Below are positions 32,777-42,109 of a DNA stretch of 44,413 bases, in pieces. The DNA comes from Alkalihalobacillus bogoriensis ATCC BAA-922 (GTDB lineage Bacteria; Bacillota; Bacilli; Bacillales; Bacillaceae_F), in the NCBI RefSeq assembly GCF_000621445.1, contig NZ_KK211283.1, forward strand, positions 34,429-78,841. The letters are read 5' to 3'. Position 1 is the first letter of the stretch. Each line of letters starts with the position of its first letter. The translations under genes and the position numbers were made by a program. The notes beneath the pieces are model-generated. The model was not told where the DNA came from and ran no database searches. It saw only the letters and a program-made list of their open reading frames with translations.

Positions 32777-33952
32777 GTGGAAAACGTTCCAAAGTATTAT
32801 CGTGATACATGGGTTGAAGTGAATCTAGATTGTATTGAAGAAAATATAAAAAATATAAAGTCTATTTTTAAACAAGATATGAATGTAATGGCAGTTGTGA
32901 AAGCAGATGGTTATGGGCATGGTGCTGTAGAAGTAGCGAAAACGGCATTACATGCAGGGGCAGCTTATTTAGCTGTCGCGATTTTAGATGAAGCAATCAT
33001 GTTACGAAAAGCGGGCATTGACGCACCGATTCTTGTATTAGGATATATAAGACCAGAAGATGTTAGCATCGCCGTTCAATATAAGATTACGGTCACCGCG
33101 ATGAGTCGAGCATGGGTTGAAAACGTCCAGTCTATTTATAAGGGAAAAGAGCAAATCTTCGTTCATTTGAAATTCGATACAGGCATGGGCAGAATTGGTA
33201 TAACAACCGAAGAAGAAGGAAATGATGTAATTGAAATCATTAAACGAAGCGATCATTTTTCAATTGAAGGGGTTTTTACCCATTTTGCAACTGCAGATGA
33301 GTTAACATTTGACTATTTTGAAAAACAATATGTTAGGTTTTTACGAGTATTGGCCTTATTTAACAAGCACGAAATTTCAATTCCTTATATTCATTGTGGA
33401 AACAGCGCAACAGGACTAAGATTTCCAGACAGGGCCTTTAATATGTTTCGTCTTGGAATATCGATGTATGGACTAACCCCATCAATAGAGATTAAAGATC
33501 TACTTCCAGTCCGATTAAAAGAAGCATTTTCTTTGCATAGCCGATTCACACAAGTGAAACATGTCCCTCCAGGAGAAGGAATAAGTTACGGGGCGACCTA
33601 TCAAACGAAAGACTGGGAATGGATTGGAACGATTCCGATTGGATATGCCGATGGTTGGTATCGTTACCACTCTACAAATGGAGGGCATGTCATTGTTGAC
33701 GGTAAAAAAGCTCCATTTGTCGGAAGGATTTGTATGGATCAATGTATGGTGCGTCTCCCTTATGAAGTGAAGGAAGGAACAAAAGTCACATTAATTGGAC
33801 AGCAACAAGCTGAATCTATTTCCATTGATGATATTGCGATGCGTTTTGCGACCATTAATTATGAAGTGCCTTGTATGATCGGTCAACGAGTACCACGTGT
33901 TTATATTCGAAATAATCAAATTGTTTCGATTAAAAATAAAATAATCTTATAA
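32777..33952 (+). CDS. alr: Alanine racemase
   Basis: A 391-residue PLP enzyme that makes D-alanine for peptidoglycan. The cofactor Lys42 is in VVKADGYGHGA, and the opposite catalytic Tyr lies in GEGISYGATYQT. A GTG at 32765 is part of AGAGGTG, the binding site; the GTG at 32777, nine bases after it, gives the normal N-terminus (MENVPKYYRDTWVEV). It is followed by the ndoAI-ndoA pair as in B. subtilis. Confidence 0.96.
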   Translation: MENVPKYYRDTWVEVNLDCIEENIKNIKSIFKQDMNVMAVVKADGYGHGAVEVAKTALHAGAAYLAVAILDEAIMLRKAGIDAPILVLGYIRPEDVSIAVQYKITVTAMSRAWVENVQSIYKGKEQIFVHLKFDTGMGRIGITTEEEGNDVIEIIKRSDHFSIEGVFTHFATADELTFDYFEKQYVRFLRVLALFNKHEISIPYIHCGNSATGLRFPDRAFNMFRLGISMYGLTPSIEIKDLLPVRLKEAFSLHSRFTQVKHVPPGEGISYGATYQTKDWEWIGTIPIGYADGWYRYHSTNGGHVIVDGKKAPFVGRICMDQCMVRLPYEVKEGTKVTLIGQQQAESISIDDIAMRFATINYEVPCMIGQRVPRVYIRNNQIVSIKNKIIL

Positions 33953-33986
33953 AACATTGAACAGTTGTAAAAGGAGTAAGAACGTT

Positions 33987-34015
33987 TTGCAATTCTTTCC
34001 CTATAGTGCTATTAT
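33987..34015 (+). promoter_or_regulatory. Sigma A promoter for ndoAI-ndoA
   Basis: TTGCAA, 17 bases, TATTAT, about 50 bases before the antitoxin start. Antitoxin-toxin complexes usually repress their own promoter. Confidence 0.6.
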
Positions 34016-34066
34016 TGTTATTGGAAGAAAAAAAGGTCGTTAGTCGTATGTTGGGGGGGGTTTTTT

Positions 34067-34345
34067 GTGTCTGAAAACAGCACAAAACGGATCATGGTTA
34101 ATTTACCACAGCACATTTTAAATGAGGTGGATGGTGTTATTAAGCAAGAGAACGTAAACCGCAGTGAATTTATTTACCAAGCTACGAAAATGTATCTTCG
34201 TGAACGGAAAAAACGTAAGATACGCGAAACGATGCAGCAGGGATATATGGAAATGGCTAAAATTAATTTAAACATCGCATCGGAAGCCTTTCTTGCTGAG
34301 GAGGAAGCAGAGCATACCCTAGATCGCTTAGTTAGTGGGGTGTAG
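34067..34345 (+). CDS. ndoAI: Antitoxin EndoAI (MazE-type)
   Basis: A 92-residue antitoxin with an N-terminal ribbon-helix-helix DNA-binding region (RIMVNLPQHILNEVDG) and a conserved C-terminal segment GYMEMAKINLNIASEA that blocks the toxin. The start is GTG after a run of eight G. It is encoded directly before its toxin, as in B. subtilis. Confidence 0.95.
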   Translation: MSENSTKRIMVNLPQHILNEVDGVIKQENVNRSEFIYQATKMYLRERKKRKIRETMQQGYMEMAKINLNIASEAFLAEEEAEHTLDRLVSGV

Positions 34346-34348
34346 CTT

Positions 34349-34699
34349 TTGATTGTAAAACGAGGCGATGTCTATTTCGCTGACCTTTCACCTGTTGTAG
34401 GCTCTGAACAAGGTGGAGTCAGGCCCGTTCTTATCATTCAAAATGATATTGGAAATCGATTTAGTCCAACTGTCATTGTAGCTGCTATTACAGCACAAAT
34501 TCAAAAAGCAAAATTACCGACACATGTTGAGATTAATGCAAAACGTTATGGTTTTGACCGAGATTCAGTGATTTTATTGGAACAAATTCGGACCATTGAC
34601 AAGCAGCGTTTAACAGATAAGATTACACATCTTGACGATGATATGATGAGTCGTGTAAATGATGCGCTGCAAATATCATTAGGCTTAATTGATTTTTAA
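34349..34699 (+). CDS. ndoA: mRNA interferase EndoA (MazF-type)
   Basis: A 116-residue endoribonuclease that cuts RNA at specific short sequences. It is nearly identical in motif to B. subtilis Endo[21 protein letters not shown] and the core [18 protein letters not shown]. The start is TTG, three bases after the antitoxin stop. Toxin and antitoxin are both full length, so the module looks functional. Confidence 0.97.
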   Translation: MIVKRGDVYFADLSPVVGSEQGGVRPVLIIQNDIGNRFSPTVIVAAITAQIQKAKLPTHVEINAKRYGFDRDSVILLEQIRTIDKQRLTDKITHLDDDMMSRVNDALQISLGLIDF

Positions 34700-34710
34700 T
34701 TGGATAGGTG

Positions 34711-34752
34711 AAAAAGGTTGCTCCACTAGTACAAGAGGATGCAACTTTTTTG
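34711..34752 (+). terminator. Terminator after ndoA
   Basis: AAAAAGGTTGC pairs with GCAACTTTTTT (one G-U) around a 19-base loop, with a T run on the right. Confidence 0.8.
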
Positions 34753-34795
34753 TTTATAAATCCTTTTACTACTTCATATGCAATGGGCGCAGGTT

Positions 34796-34824
34796 TTGCA
34801 ACTTCTTTATAGAAATGAAATAAT
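34796..34824 (+). promoter_or_regulatory. Probable sigma A promoter of the rsb operon
   Basis: TTGCAA, 17 bases, AATAAT, 21 bases before rsbR. It would drive the constitutive rsbRSTU-VW-sigB-rsbX transcript. Confidence 0.5.
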
Positions 34825-34845
34825 AACAAATGTGGGGGTGGGATA

Positions 34846-35664
34846 ATGGAACCTTTTATTATTGATCTCATTATTCAAAACAAACAGCAATTAATTGAAC
34901 GATGGCTAAAAGAAGTTGAAAATGTGAAAGACGATTTATATGTCCAAAGTGTCTCAGAACAAGCCTTTCATACTATGAATCTTGAATTTGGGCATGTAAT
35001 TTTAGATACATTGGAGCTCTCATTATCAGAAGCAAATGAAAAGTTAAGCCAATATACAGATCGATTAATTCGGGCTGGGTGGCCACTTGCTTATTTTACT
35101 CAAGGGCTTCAAGCGTTTCGCCGTGTTATTTTTGAATTACTATCAGACTATGAAAAAGATGTGAAAAAGTTAATTAGTATTTTTTATAATACAGAAGCAT
35201 GGATAGATGGCATTATTAATCAACTTGTTCACGATTATACGGGGTCTTGGGAAAATACATTTAAATTACAAAAAATGTCACTTCTAGAATTGTCAGCACC
35301 GCTCATTCCGGTGTTTGAAAGTATAAGTGTCATGCCGTTAGTTGGAACCATTGACACGGCAAGGGCAAAATTAATAATGGAAAATCTATTAGAAGGGGTT
35401 ATTAAACATCGTTCCCAAGTGGTGCTAATTGACATTACTGGGGTCCCAGTTGTCGATACGATGGTTGCTCACCATATCATTCAAGCAGCTGAAGCTGTAC
35501 GATTAGTTGGTGCCAAGTGTATCCTCGTCGGAATTCGCCCTGAGATTGCTCAAACGATTGTAAATTTAGGTATTGATTTAAGTAATTTCCCTACAAAAAG
35601 TTCATTAAGAAAAGGGATTGAATCTGCACTTGAGTTTACGAATAAACAAATTATTGATGTATAG
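34846..35664 (+). CDS. rsbR: Stressosome protein RsbR
   Basis: A 272-residue RsbRA-type co-antagonist. The N-terminal half is a globin-like sensor fold and the C-terminal half a STAS domain. The two threonines that RsbT phosphorylates are found at the same numbers as in B. subtilis: Thr171 (GTIDT) and Thr205 (PVVDT). RsbR and RsbS form the stressosome, a large icosahedral complex that holds RsbT until stress releases it. It heads the eight-gene sigma B operon. Confidence 0.96.
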   Translation: MEPFIIDLIIQNKQQLIERWLKEVENVKDDLYVQSVSEQAFHTMNLEFGHVILDTLELSLSEANEKLSQYTDRLIRAGWPLAYFTQGLQAFRRVIFELLSDYEKDVKKLISIFYNTEAWIDGIINQLVHDYTGSWENTFKLQKMSLLELSAPLIPVFESISVMPLVGTIDTARAKLIMENLLEGVIKHRSQVVLIDITGVPVVDTMVAHHIIQAAEAVRLVGAKCILVGIRPEIAQTIVNLGIDLSNFPTKSSLRKGIESALEFTNKQIIDV

Positions 35665-35679
35665 GCAGGGGATGTAATT

Positions 35680-36036
35680 ATGAGAATACCGATTTTAAAA
35701 CTACATCATTACTTGCTCGTTAGTGTTCAAATTGAGTTGGATGATCAAACCGCATTACAATTCCAAGAAGATTTATTAAATAAAATTCACAAAGAAGGTT
35801 CATTGGGAGTTGTTATTGATTTAACTTCTGTTGAAATGATTGATTCATTTATAGCAAAGGTGTTAGGTGATGTAGTAGATATGTCTAATTTAATGGGGGC
35901 TAAAGTAGTGTTGACCGGCATTCAGCCTGCTGTTGCGATTACTCTTATCGATATGGGCATTACATTAAATAATGTAAAGACAGCACTAGATTTAGAACAA
36001 GGGTTGGAGAAGTTGCAACAGGAATTGGAGGGATGA
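35680..36036 (+). CDS. rsbS: Stressosome scaffold RsbS
   Basis: A 118-residue single STAS-domain protein. The phosphorylated serine is Ser56 in [14 protein letters not shown] (equivalent to Ser59 in B. subtilis). Unphosphorylated RsbS traps RsbT; phosphorylation frees it. It lies 15 bases after rsbR. Confidence 0.96.
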   Translation: MRIPILKLHHYLLVSVQIELDDQTALQFQEDLLNKIHKEGSLGVVIDLTSVEMIDSFIAKVLGDVVDMSNLMGAKVVLTGIQPAVAITLIDMGITLNNVKTALDLEQGLEKLQQELEG

Positions 36037-36040
36037 AAAG

Positions 36041-36451
36041 ATGGCATTCCATTCCAAAGTAGAAGTGAAGAGTGAGTGGGAGATTGTTGCTGCTAGACAA
36101 GCGGGGCGAACAATAGCGAAAGAGATTGGGTTTGGTAGTGTAGATCAAGCAAGAATTACTACAGCAATTTCAGAATTAGCTCGTAACATATACTTATACG
36201 CAAATGAAGGAATTATTGTCATTGAGCTCATTTCTTCAGATTCTCCAATGGCTCAAAAAGGAATCAAAATTACGGCGAAAGATGAAGGGCCTGGGATCGA
36301 TGATGTTCGTCAAGTGATGGAAGATGGGTTTACAACTTCAGGTGGTCTTGGAGCAGGGTTACCAGGAGTGAAAAGATTGATGGATGATTTCACAATCGAA
36401 TCGTCACGTGGAAATGGGACTGTAATTACCGCTATTAAGTGGCTCCGCTAA
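36041..36451 (+). CDS. rsbT: Switch kinase RsbT
   Basis: A 136-residue serine/threonine kinase of the GHKL fold. ATP-lid and nucleotide motifs are present: SELARNIYLYA (N box), DEGPGIDD and GGLGAGLPGVKR. It phosphorylates RsbS and RsbR and then activates RsbU. It begins 4 bases after rsbS. Confidence 0.96.
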   Translation: MAFHSKVEVKSEWEIVAARQAGRTIAKEIGFGSVDQARITTAISELARNIYLYANEGIIVIELISSDSPMAQKGIKITAKDEGPGIDDVRQVMEDGFTTSGGLGAGLPGVKRLMDDFTIESSRGNGTVITAIKWLR

Positions 36452-36462
36452 AAGGAGGTAAG

Positions 36463-37488
36463 ATGGTGATTGAATATAAAGAGATTGATGTGACACTACC
36501 TACCAAATATAAAGAAATTCTAAAAAGCTATTTGGAGAATAAAAGCGAGCAAGGACTTTATAAAGCCCAACAGTACAGTAAAAAGCTATTAGAAAATCAA
36601 ACATCGCCAGAAGAATTAATTAGTTTACATTTTTCAGTGCTTGAAGAAGTATACCCTCATGTAGCAGAAGAAATGAGAGACTCTTTTGAATTTTTGTTAG
36701 AAGTGATGATTGGTTACGGGTTAGCCTATCGTGAACACCAAATTTTACGTGATCGGCAACGAGAATTGGAATTACAAATTGATGTTGCTGCTAATATGCA
36801 ACAAACACTTTTACCAAAAGAAATCCCAGTCGTCGATTCGTTAGATATAGGAATCATTAGTGTGCCAGCAAGTAAAATGAGTGGGGATTATTATTATTGT
36901 GTAAAAGATGAAAACGAGTGTGTGGGAGTAGCGATTGCAGATATCATCGGAAAAGGAGTACCTGCTGCTTTATGTATGTCGATGATTAAATATGCGATGG
37001 ACAGTTTACCAGAACAAAGAATGCAGCCAGGTGCATTATTAGAAAACCTAAACCGAGTTGTTGAACAAAATGTTGATGAAAGTATGTTTATAACAATGAT
37101 GTACGGCTCTTATGACCCACGTGCGCATGAGTTTTTCTATTCAGGTGCTGGTCATGAACCCGGCTTTTTTTACAATTATGAACAAGATACGTTTGAAGAA
37201 CTGTACGCAAAAGGTTTAGTGTTAGGTGTATCTCGTAAAACGAAATTTAGAGAGTATGAGAAGAAAGTGAATGAAGGCGATTTTATCGTGTTACTATCTG
37301 ATGGTGTTACAGAATGTCGAGTAGATGAACGTTTTATTGAAAGAGAGGAAGTAACAAATCTTATTCGTAAATATATGCATCTTAGTGCACAAGAAATTGT
37401 TGACAACGTTTACCATGAATTGGCCCAGCTTCAAGGGTTTGCGTTAAAAGATGATTTTACGTTAATGATTTTACGCAGACAGGTTTAA
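36463..37488 (+). CDS. rsbU: PP2C-type phosphatase RsbU
   Basis: A 341-residue phosphatase. The N-terminal domain of about 110 residues receives RsbT; a linker helix (REHQILRDRQRELELQ) leads to the PP2C/SpoIIE domain with metal ligands in KMSGDYYY and VAIADIIGKGVPA and LSDGVTE. It dephosphorylates RsbV. The frame extends into rsbT to 36439, but AAAGGAGGT at 36451-36459 supports ATG 36463 or GTG 36466. Its last codons (GTT TAA) double as the -35 of the sigma B promoter. Confidence 0.94.
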   Translation: MVIEYKEIDVTLPTKYKEILKSYLENKSEQGLYKAQQYSKKLLENQTSPEELISLHFSVLEEVYPHVAEEMRDSFEFLLEVMIGYGLAYREHQILRDRQRELELQIDVAANMQQTLLPKEIPVVDSLDIGIISVPASKMSGDYYYCVKDENECVGVAIADIIGKGVPAALCMSMIKYAMDSLPEQRMQPGALLENLNRVVEQNVDESMFITMMYGSYDPRAHEFFYSGAGHEPGFFYNYEQDTFEELYAKGLVLGVSRKTKFREYEKKVNEGDFIVLLSDGVTECRVDERFIEREEVTNLIRKYMHLSAQEIVDNVYHELAQLQGFALKDDFTLMILRRQV

Positions 37489-37508
37489 GTATGGACGAAG
37501 CGTGGTAT
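37483..37508 (+). promoter_or_regulatory. Sigma B promoter for rsbV-rsbW-sigB-rsbX
   Basis: GTTTAA (37483-37488), 14 bases, TGGTAT (37503-37508), one mismatch from the sigma B consensus GTTTAA-N12..15-GGGTAT. The -35 is formed by the last codon and stop of rsbU. B. subtilis has a sigma B promoter at the same place, giving positive autoregulation. Confidence 0.82.
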
Positions 37509-37542
37509 GTAAAGAATATGGAAAACACGAGGAGGAGCAAGA

Positions 37543-37884
37543 ATGAATTTAGAAATCAATCAGGTGAATAAAGGCGCTAATGAAGTTATCGTATACTTAT
37601 CTGGTGAAGTTGATGCATACACTGCACCCAACCTCCGAGAGGCGTTATTACCATTAACTGAGCAGTCAGGGGCAGAAGTGATTATCGACTTATCAGAGGT
37701 TAATTATATAGATAGTACTGGGTTAGGAATCTTTATCGGAGCGCTAAAATCTTCACATGCACATAATAGTAAAATCAAGCTTAAAGGATTATCAAGCCGA
37801 GTAGAGCGTCTCTTTAAAATAACTGGCCTTGATGAAGTATTAGACTTAGACATCGATGAAAACAGGAGGGAAGAAGCAAAATGA
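37543..37884 (+). CDS. rsbV: Anti-anti-sigma factor RsbV
   Basis: A 113-residue STAS protein with the phosphorylated Ser58 in NYIDSTGLGIFIGAL. Dephosphorylated RsbV binds RsbW and releases sigma B. GAGGAGG precedes the ATG. It is the first gene behind the sigma B promoter, and its stop overlaps rsbW. Confidence 0.96.
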   Translation: MNLEINQVNKGANEVIVYLSGEVDAYTAPNLREALLPLTEQSGAEVIIDLSEVNYIDSTGLGIFIGALKSSHAHNSKIKLKGLSSRVERLFKITGLDEVLDLDIDENRREEAK

Positions 37885-38363
37885 TTCAAGAACGTGACCT
37901 CATTGAAATGACCGTTCCAGCCAAACCTGAATATGTCGGAGTGATTCGACTAACCGTTTCTGGAATTGCAAATCGGGTAGGCTATTCTTATGATGAAATT
38001 GAAGATATTAAAATAGCGGTTGCGGAAGCATGCACTAATGTAGTAGATCATGCGTATACGCAAGAAGGACTAATTTCAGTTTCTTTTCAAATCTATGAAG
38101 ACCGACTTGAAGTGATTGTAGCGGATAGGGGAAGAAGTTTTAATGTAGAGCAAATTCGCGAAACGATGGGACCGATAAATGGGGATCGTTCCGTCTCAGA
38201 GTTAAAAGAGGGGGGGCTTGGCCTCTTTTTAATCAACACATTAATGGATAAAGTCGAAATCAGCGAGGAAAACGGAGTTGTGTTAGTGATGACGAAGTTT
38301 CTTCAAAGAGATGGGGTGGAACGATATGTCGATGAAACCTCAGCAACAAAACAAGAGCAGTGA
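37881..38363 (+). CDS. rsbW: Anti-sigma factor and kinase RsbW
   Basis: A 160-residue GHKL kinase that either binds sigma B or phosphorylates RsbV. The N box (IAVAEACTNVVDHAY) and G box (GGLGLFLIN) are visible. It overlaps rsbV by 4 bases and sigB by 38, so partner levels are coupled through translation. Confidence 0.96.
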   Translation: MIQERDLIEMTVPAKPEYVGVIRLTVSGIANRVGYSYDEIEDIKIAVAEACTNVVDHAYTQEGLISVSFQIYEDRLEVIVADRGRSFNVEQIRETMGPINGDRSVSELKEGGLGLFLINTLMDKVEISEENGVVLVMTKFLQRDGVERYVDETSATKQEQ

Positions 38364-39111
38364 AGACATCGAAAAGTGGATAAGAGAGTTTCAAAAAAAT
38401 CAAAATGAAGAGATTCAAACTAAATTAGTAACGCATTATGATCCGCTCGTTCAAACTCTTTCAAAAAAGTTCGCTAAAGGTAGGGAACATGAGGAGGACT
38501 TATATCAAGTCGGTATGGTTGGTCTTCTTGGCGCCCTCAAACGATTTGATTTGGAGTTCGGAAAGTCGTTTGAATCCTTTGCCGTACCAACGATTATTGG
38601 AGAAATTAAAAGGTTTATTCGTGACAAAACATGGAGTGTTCACGTGCCGCGAAGAATTAAAGAGTTAGGGCCAAAGATCAAAAAAGCGGTGGAAGCATTA
38701 ACAACGGAGCTGCAACGTTCACCAAAGGTGGAAGAAATTGCGGATTACCTGGATGTTTCGATGGAAGAAGTATTGGAAGCAATGGAGATGGGCAAAAGCT
38801 ACCAAGCTTTATCTGTTGACCGATCGTTGGAGGCTGATCAAGAAGGTGGGGAAGTAACCCTTTTAGACTTAGTTGGACAACAAGATCAAGGGTTTGACCG
38901 AACGGATCAACAAATGGTGATAGAAAAAGCATTTGATGTGCTAAATGAACGGGAAAGGCAAATTTTATTGTATACGTATTATGAAAATTTAAGTCAAAAA
39001 GAAACCGGTGAAAAATTAGGAATATCACAAATGCATGTTTCCCGCTTGCAGCGAAAAGCATTAGAAAAGTTACGAAAGTCAATTCGTGTAGAGCCATCGG
39101 AGTGTCTATAA
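38326..39111 (+). CDS. sigB: RNA polymerase sigma factor SigB
   Basis: A 261-residue group 3 sigma factor with region 2 (EEDLYQVGMVGLLGALKRFD), the block TIIGEIKRFIRDKTWSVHVP, region 3 and the region 4 helix-turn-helix (SQKETGEKLGISQMHVSR). It directs the general stress regulon. ATG 38326 lies six bases after GGGGTGG; the frame is open five codons further up, but that start lacks a site. The stop is directly followed by rsbX. Confidence 0.97.
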   Translation: MSMKPQQQNKSSEDIEKWIREFQKNQNEEIQTKLVTHYDPLVQTLSKKFAKGREHEEDLYQVGMVGLLGALKRFDLEFGKSFESFAVPTIIGEIKRFIRDKTWSVHVPRRIKELGPKIKKAVEALTTELQRSPKVEEIADYLDVSMEEVLEAMEMGKSYQALSVDRSLEADQEGGEVTLLDLVGQQDQGFDRTDQQMVIEKAFDVLNERERQILLYTYYENLSQKETGEKLGISQMHVSRLQRKALEKLRKSIRVEPSECL

Positions 39112-39717
39112 TTGGTTGTCGAGTATAAAATTCATGACCATGTGAAAGTCGCAGTGTACCAGCAAGCAAAAGCGGGAAATTATTGTTGCGGTGACTCTTA
39201 CGTCATGATAGAAACAAAACAATATTTTTTATGTGCCATTGCCGACGGATTAGGAAGCGGAGAAGGAGCATTAATATCTTCAGATGAAGTAATGAAAATG
39301 ATAAAAGAATTTCATTATGAACCTCTTGAAGTATTAATGAAGCGGTGCAATGATGCGTTAGTAGGAAAACGGGGAGCTGTGTTGACGGTTCTTAAAGTTG
39401 ATTATGAGGAAAATCTACTACATTACAGTAATGTGGGGAATATCGGGTTTATCTATTACTTACCAAATGGAGAAGTAATCAGGCCAATTCCAACAAGAGG
39501 ATTTTTATCAGGTCGGAAAAATACAATTAAAGTAGAGCGGTACCCTTACAAGTCAGGAAGTGCATTTTTACTGTACTCGGACGGAATGAAATTAAGTTCA
39601 AGTAAGCAATTAAATACAACGATGTTGCAATCACCAGATGAGGCTGCTGAGTTTATCCAGGAAAACATTAAAAACAAGGCCGATGATTTAACGGTACTCA
39701 TTGGCAAAATTCGTTAA
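39112..39717 (+). CDS. rsbX: Feedback phosphatase RsbX
   Basis: A 201-residue PP2C-type phosphatase that removes phosphate from RsbS and RsbR and resets the stressosome. The metal-ligand motifs CGDSY and IADGLGSGEGA near the N-terminus and LYSDGMK near residue 160 fit the family. The start is TTG immediately after the sigB stop, nine bases after GGAG. It ends the operon. Confidence 0.93.
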   Translation: MVVEYKIHDHVKVAVYQQAKAGNYCCGDSYVMIETKQYFLCAIADGLGSGEGALISSDEVMKMIKEFHYEPLEVLMKRCNDALVGKRGAVLTVLKVDYEENLLHYSNVGNIGFIYYLPNGEVIRPIPTRGFLSGRKNTIKVERYPYKSGSAFLLYSDGMKLSSSKQLNTTMLQSPDEAAEFIQENIKNKADDLTVLIGKIR

Positions 39718-39721
39718 CAGA

Positions 39722-39748
39722 AAAACCTTAGTGTAACTAAGGTTTTTT
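39722..39748 (+). terminator. Terminator of the sigB operon
   Basis: AAAACCTTAG / CTAAGGTTTT, 10-bp stem, 5-nt loop, T run. Confidence 0.92.
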
Positions 39749-39800
39749 GTTTTTACACAACGGTCTTCACATACAGTCTGAAGTATTCGTGGTTTATTTG

Positions 39801-39829
39801 TTTTGTCTTAAAGAAAAACTAGCTATAAT
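39801..39829 (+). promoter_or_regulatory. Possible sigma A promoter for tex
   Basis: A perfect TATAAT at 39824-39829 lies 17 bases after a weak TTTTGT. It is 41 bases before the tex start. Confidence 0.45.
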
Positions 39830-39870
39830 AGAACTATTGTATGGAAAGCTGAGAAAAAAGGAGAGGTATA

Positions 39871-42051
39871 ATGACAAATCATAATCACGAAGATATGGTT
39901 GGAGTTATTGCAAAAGAATTATCATTATCTTCGAAAGTTATAAAAACGGTTATTTCATTAATTGAGGAAGGGAACACAGTCCCGTTTATTGCTAGATATC
40001 GTAAAGAGATGACAGGTGGCATCGATGAAGTGCAGATTCGCACGATTACAGAAAAATGGCAATATGCCGTAAATTTAAGAGACCGAAAAGAAGAAGTATT
40101 ACGGTTAATTGAGGAACAAGGAAAGTTGACAGATGAATTGGCTGCAGCGATTACAAAGGCACAAAAGCTACAAGAGGTTGAGGATTTATATCGTCCATAT
40201 AAACAAAAGCGCAGAACGAAAGCAACTGTCGCAAAAGAAAAAGGATTAGAGCCATTAGCAGAATGGATAGTATCGCAGCCGAAAGAAGGTCATGTAGAGG
40301 AAGAAGCAGCGACATATTTATCAGAAGAAAAAGAAGTACATACGATTGAGGACGCATTACAAGGAGCAAAAGATATTATTGCTGAGTGGGTTTCGGATGA
40401 TGCCGACATTCGAAAAGAGATTCGGGAATTGGCGAGAAGAGATGGCAAGATTACGACTAAAGTGAAAAATGCGGAAGCGGATGAAAAAGCGGTATTTGAA
40501 ATGTATTATGAATATGAAGAACCAGTGAAAAAGATTGTCCCGCATCGTGTGTTAGCGATGAACCGTGGGGAAAAGGAAGATATTATTAAAGTTTCTGTCA
40601 GCTTCCCAGCAGAACGCATGATCAAGTTAATTGAGAAAAGGTACATTAAGCGTTATGGGTCACCGACTGTTCCTTTTATAATGGAGGCAATTGAAGATGG
40701 GTATAAGCGGCTAATCGAACCGTCTATTGAAAGAGAAATTCGAAATGAACTTTCAACAAAGGCGGAAGAACAGGCTATTCATATTTTTTCTGAAAATCTA
40801 CGGAATCTATTATTGCAGCCGCCGATTAAAGATACGGTTGTATTAGGAGTTGACCCTGCCTATCGGACAGGCTGTAAATTAGCAGTCGTTGATGAAACAG
40901 GAAAAGTATTAGCCATTGATGTTGTTTACCCTACTCCGCCTAGAAATGAAACGGAAAAAGCAAAGAGTGTCGTATTGTCATTAATTAAAAAACATAATGT
41001 AAATGTTGTTGCCATTGGGAATGGAACGGCGTCGCGTGAAACAGAACAGTTTATTGCGGATGTCATTCAAGCGGAGAAATTAGATATCTCGTATGTTATT
41101 GTTAATGAAGCGGGAGCAAGTGTGTACTCTGCTTCAGATTTAGGTCGAGAAGAATTTCCGGAGTTTCAAGTTGAAGAACGAAGTGCGGTGTCGATTGCAA
41201 GACGGTTACAGGATCCGCTAGCAGAGTTAGTAAAAATCGACCCGAAATCAGTAGGTGTAGGTCAGTACCAACATGATGTCTCGCAAAAGCATTTAAATGA
41301 CCAGCTTACATTTGTCGTTGAACTCGTTGTAAACCGAGTTGGTGTTAATGTGAATACAGCCTCTGCGTCTCTTTTGCAATATGTAGCTGGGTTATCAAAA
41401 GCGGTAGCAACAAATGTTGTGAAAAAAAGAGAGGAGGAAGGTCGGTTTACAGATCGAAGTCAATTAAAGAAAATTCCGCGCTTAGGAGCAAAAACATATG
41501 AACAGTGTATTGGGTTTTTACGAATCCAAGGTGGGAAAAATCCTTTAGACCGAACGGGTATTCACCCTGAGAGTTATAAAGAAACGAAGATGCTGCTAGA
41601 AAAAGTAGGAGCTTCATTAGAAGAATTAGGGACAGAGGAATTAAAAGAAAAGGTAACAAAAACCCCGTTACCTGAATTGGCTAGTGAGTTAGGAGTTGGG
41701 GAGTTAACGCTAAAGGATATTATCGATGCATTAGTTCGTCCTGGTAGAGACCCCCGTGATGATATTGCAAAGCCGATTTTAAAGAAGGGTGTATTGCAAC
41801 TTGAAGATTTAACACCAGGAATGGAGTTGCAAGGAACAATTCGAAATGTAGTTGACTTTGGAGCGTTTGTTGATATCGGTGTGAAGCAAGATGGGCTTGT
41901 TCATATTTCTAAACTAACAAATCGCTTTGTGAAGCATCCATTAGAAGTCGTTGCAGTAGGTGATGTGGTGACGGTTTGGGTGGATAGTGTTGACCATAAA
42001 AAACATCGTGTCGCATTAACGATGCTCCAACCTGAAAAGCAAACTGTATAA
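39871..42051 (+). CDS. tex: Tex, RNA-binding transcription accessory protein
   Basis: A 726-residue Tex/YdcI protein, near the 719 of B. subtilis. It has the helical N-terminal domain (about 1-320), the YqgF/RNase H-like domain (LGVDPAYRTGCKLAVVDE, about 325-450), helix-hairpin-helix motifs (about 490-560) and a C-terminal S1 RNA-binding domain (LQGTIRNVVDFGAFVDIGVKQ split across about 645-715). It helps transcription and RNA turnover under stress. AAAGGAGAGG precedes the ATG. Confidence 0.96.
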   Translation: MTNHNHEDMVGVIAKELSLSSKVIKTVISLIEEGNTVPFIARYRKEMTGGIDEVQIRTITEKWQYAVNLRDRKEEVLRLIEEQGKLTDELAAAITKAQKLQEVEDLYRPYKQKRRTKATVAKEKGLEPLAEWIVSQPKEGHVEEEAATYLSEEKEVHTIEDALQGAKDIIAEWVSDDADIRKEIRELARRDGKITTKVKNAEADEKAVFEMYYEYEEPVKKIVPHRVLAMNRGEKEDIIKVSVSFPAERMIKLIEKRYIKRYGSPTVPFIMEAIEDGYKRLIEPSIEREIRNELSTKAEEQAIHIFSENLRNLLLQPPIKDTVVLGVDPAYRTGCKLAVVDETGKVLAIDVVYPTPPRNETEKAKSVVLSLIKKHNVNVVAIGNGTASRETEQFIADVIQAEKLDISYVIVNEAGASVYSASDLGREEFPEFQVEERSAVSIARRLQDPLAELVKIDPKSVGVGQYQHDVSQKHLNDQLTFVVELVVNRVGVNVNTASASLLQYVAGLSKAVATNVVKKREEEGRFTDRSQLKKIPRLGAKTYEQCIGFLRIQGGKNPLDRTGIHPESYKETKMLLEKVGASLEELGTEELKEKVTKTPLPELASELGVGELTLKDIIDALVRPGRDPRDDIAKPILKKGVLQLEDLTPGMELQGTIRNVVDFGAFVDIGVKQDGLVHISKLTNRFVKHPLEVVAVGDVVTVWVDSVDHKKHRVALTMLQPEKQTV

Positions 42052-42052
42052 G

Positions 42053-42096
42053 GAAAAAAGAGAAATGGCGGACTTTTGTAGTCCGTCATTTCTCTT
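42053..42096. terminator. Bidirectional terminator between tex and cmpA
   Basis: AGAGAAATGGCGGACT pairs with AGTCCGTCATTTCTCT (one G-U) around a 5-nt loop. T-rich tails on both strands end tex on the plus strand and cmpA on the minus strand. Confidence 0.9.
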
Positions 42097-42109
42097 CTTA
42101 TTGTAGCGA

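Noticed and set aside
38678-39169. Minus-strand frame of 163 codons opposite sigB/rsbX
   Set aside because: Lies entirely against well-supported sigB and rsbX coding sequence and has no start signal.
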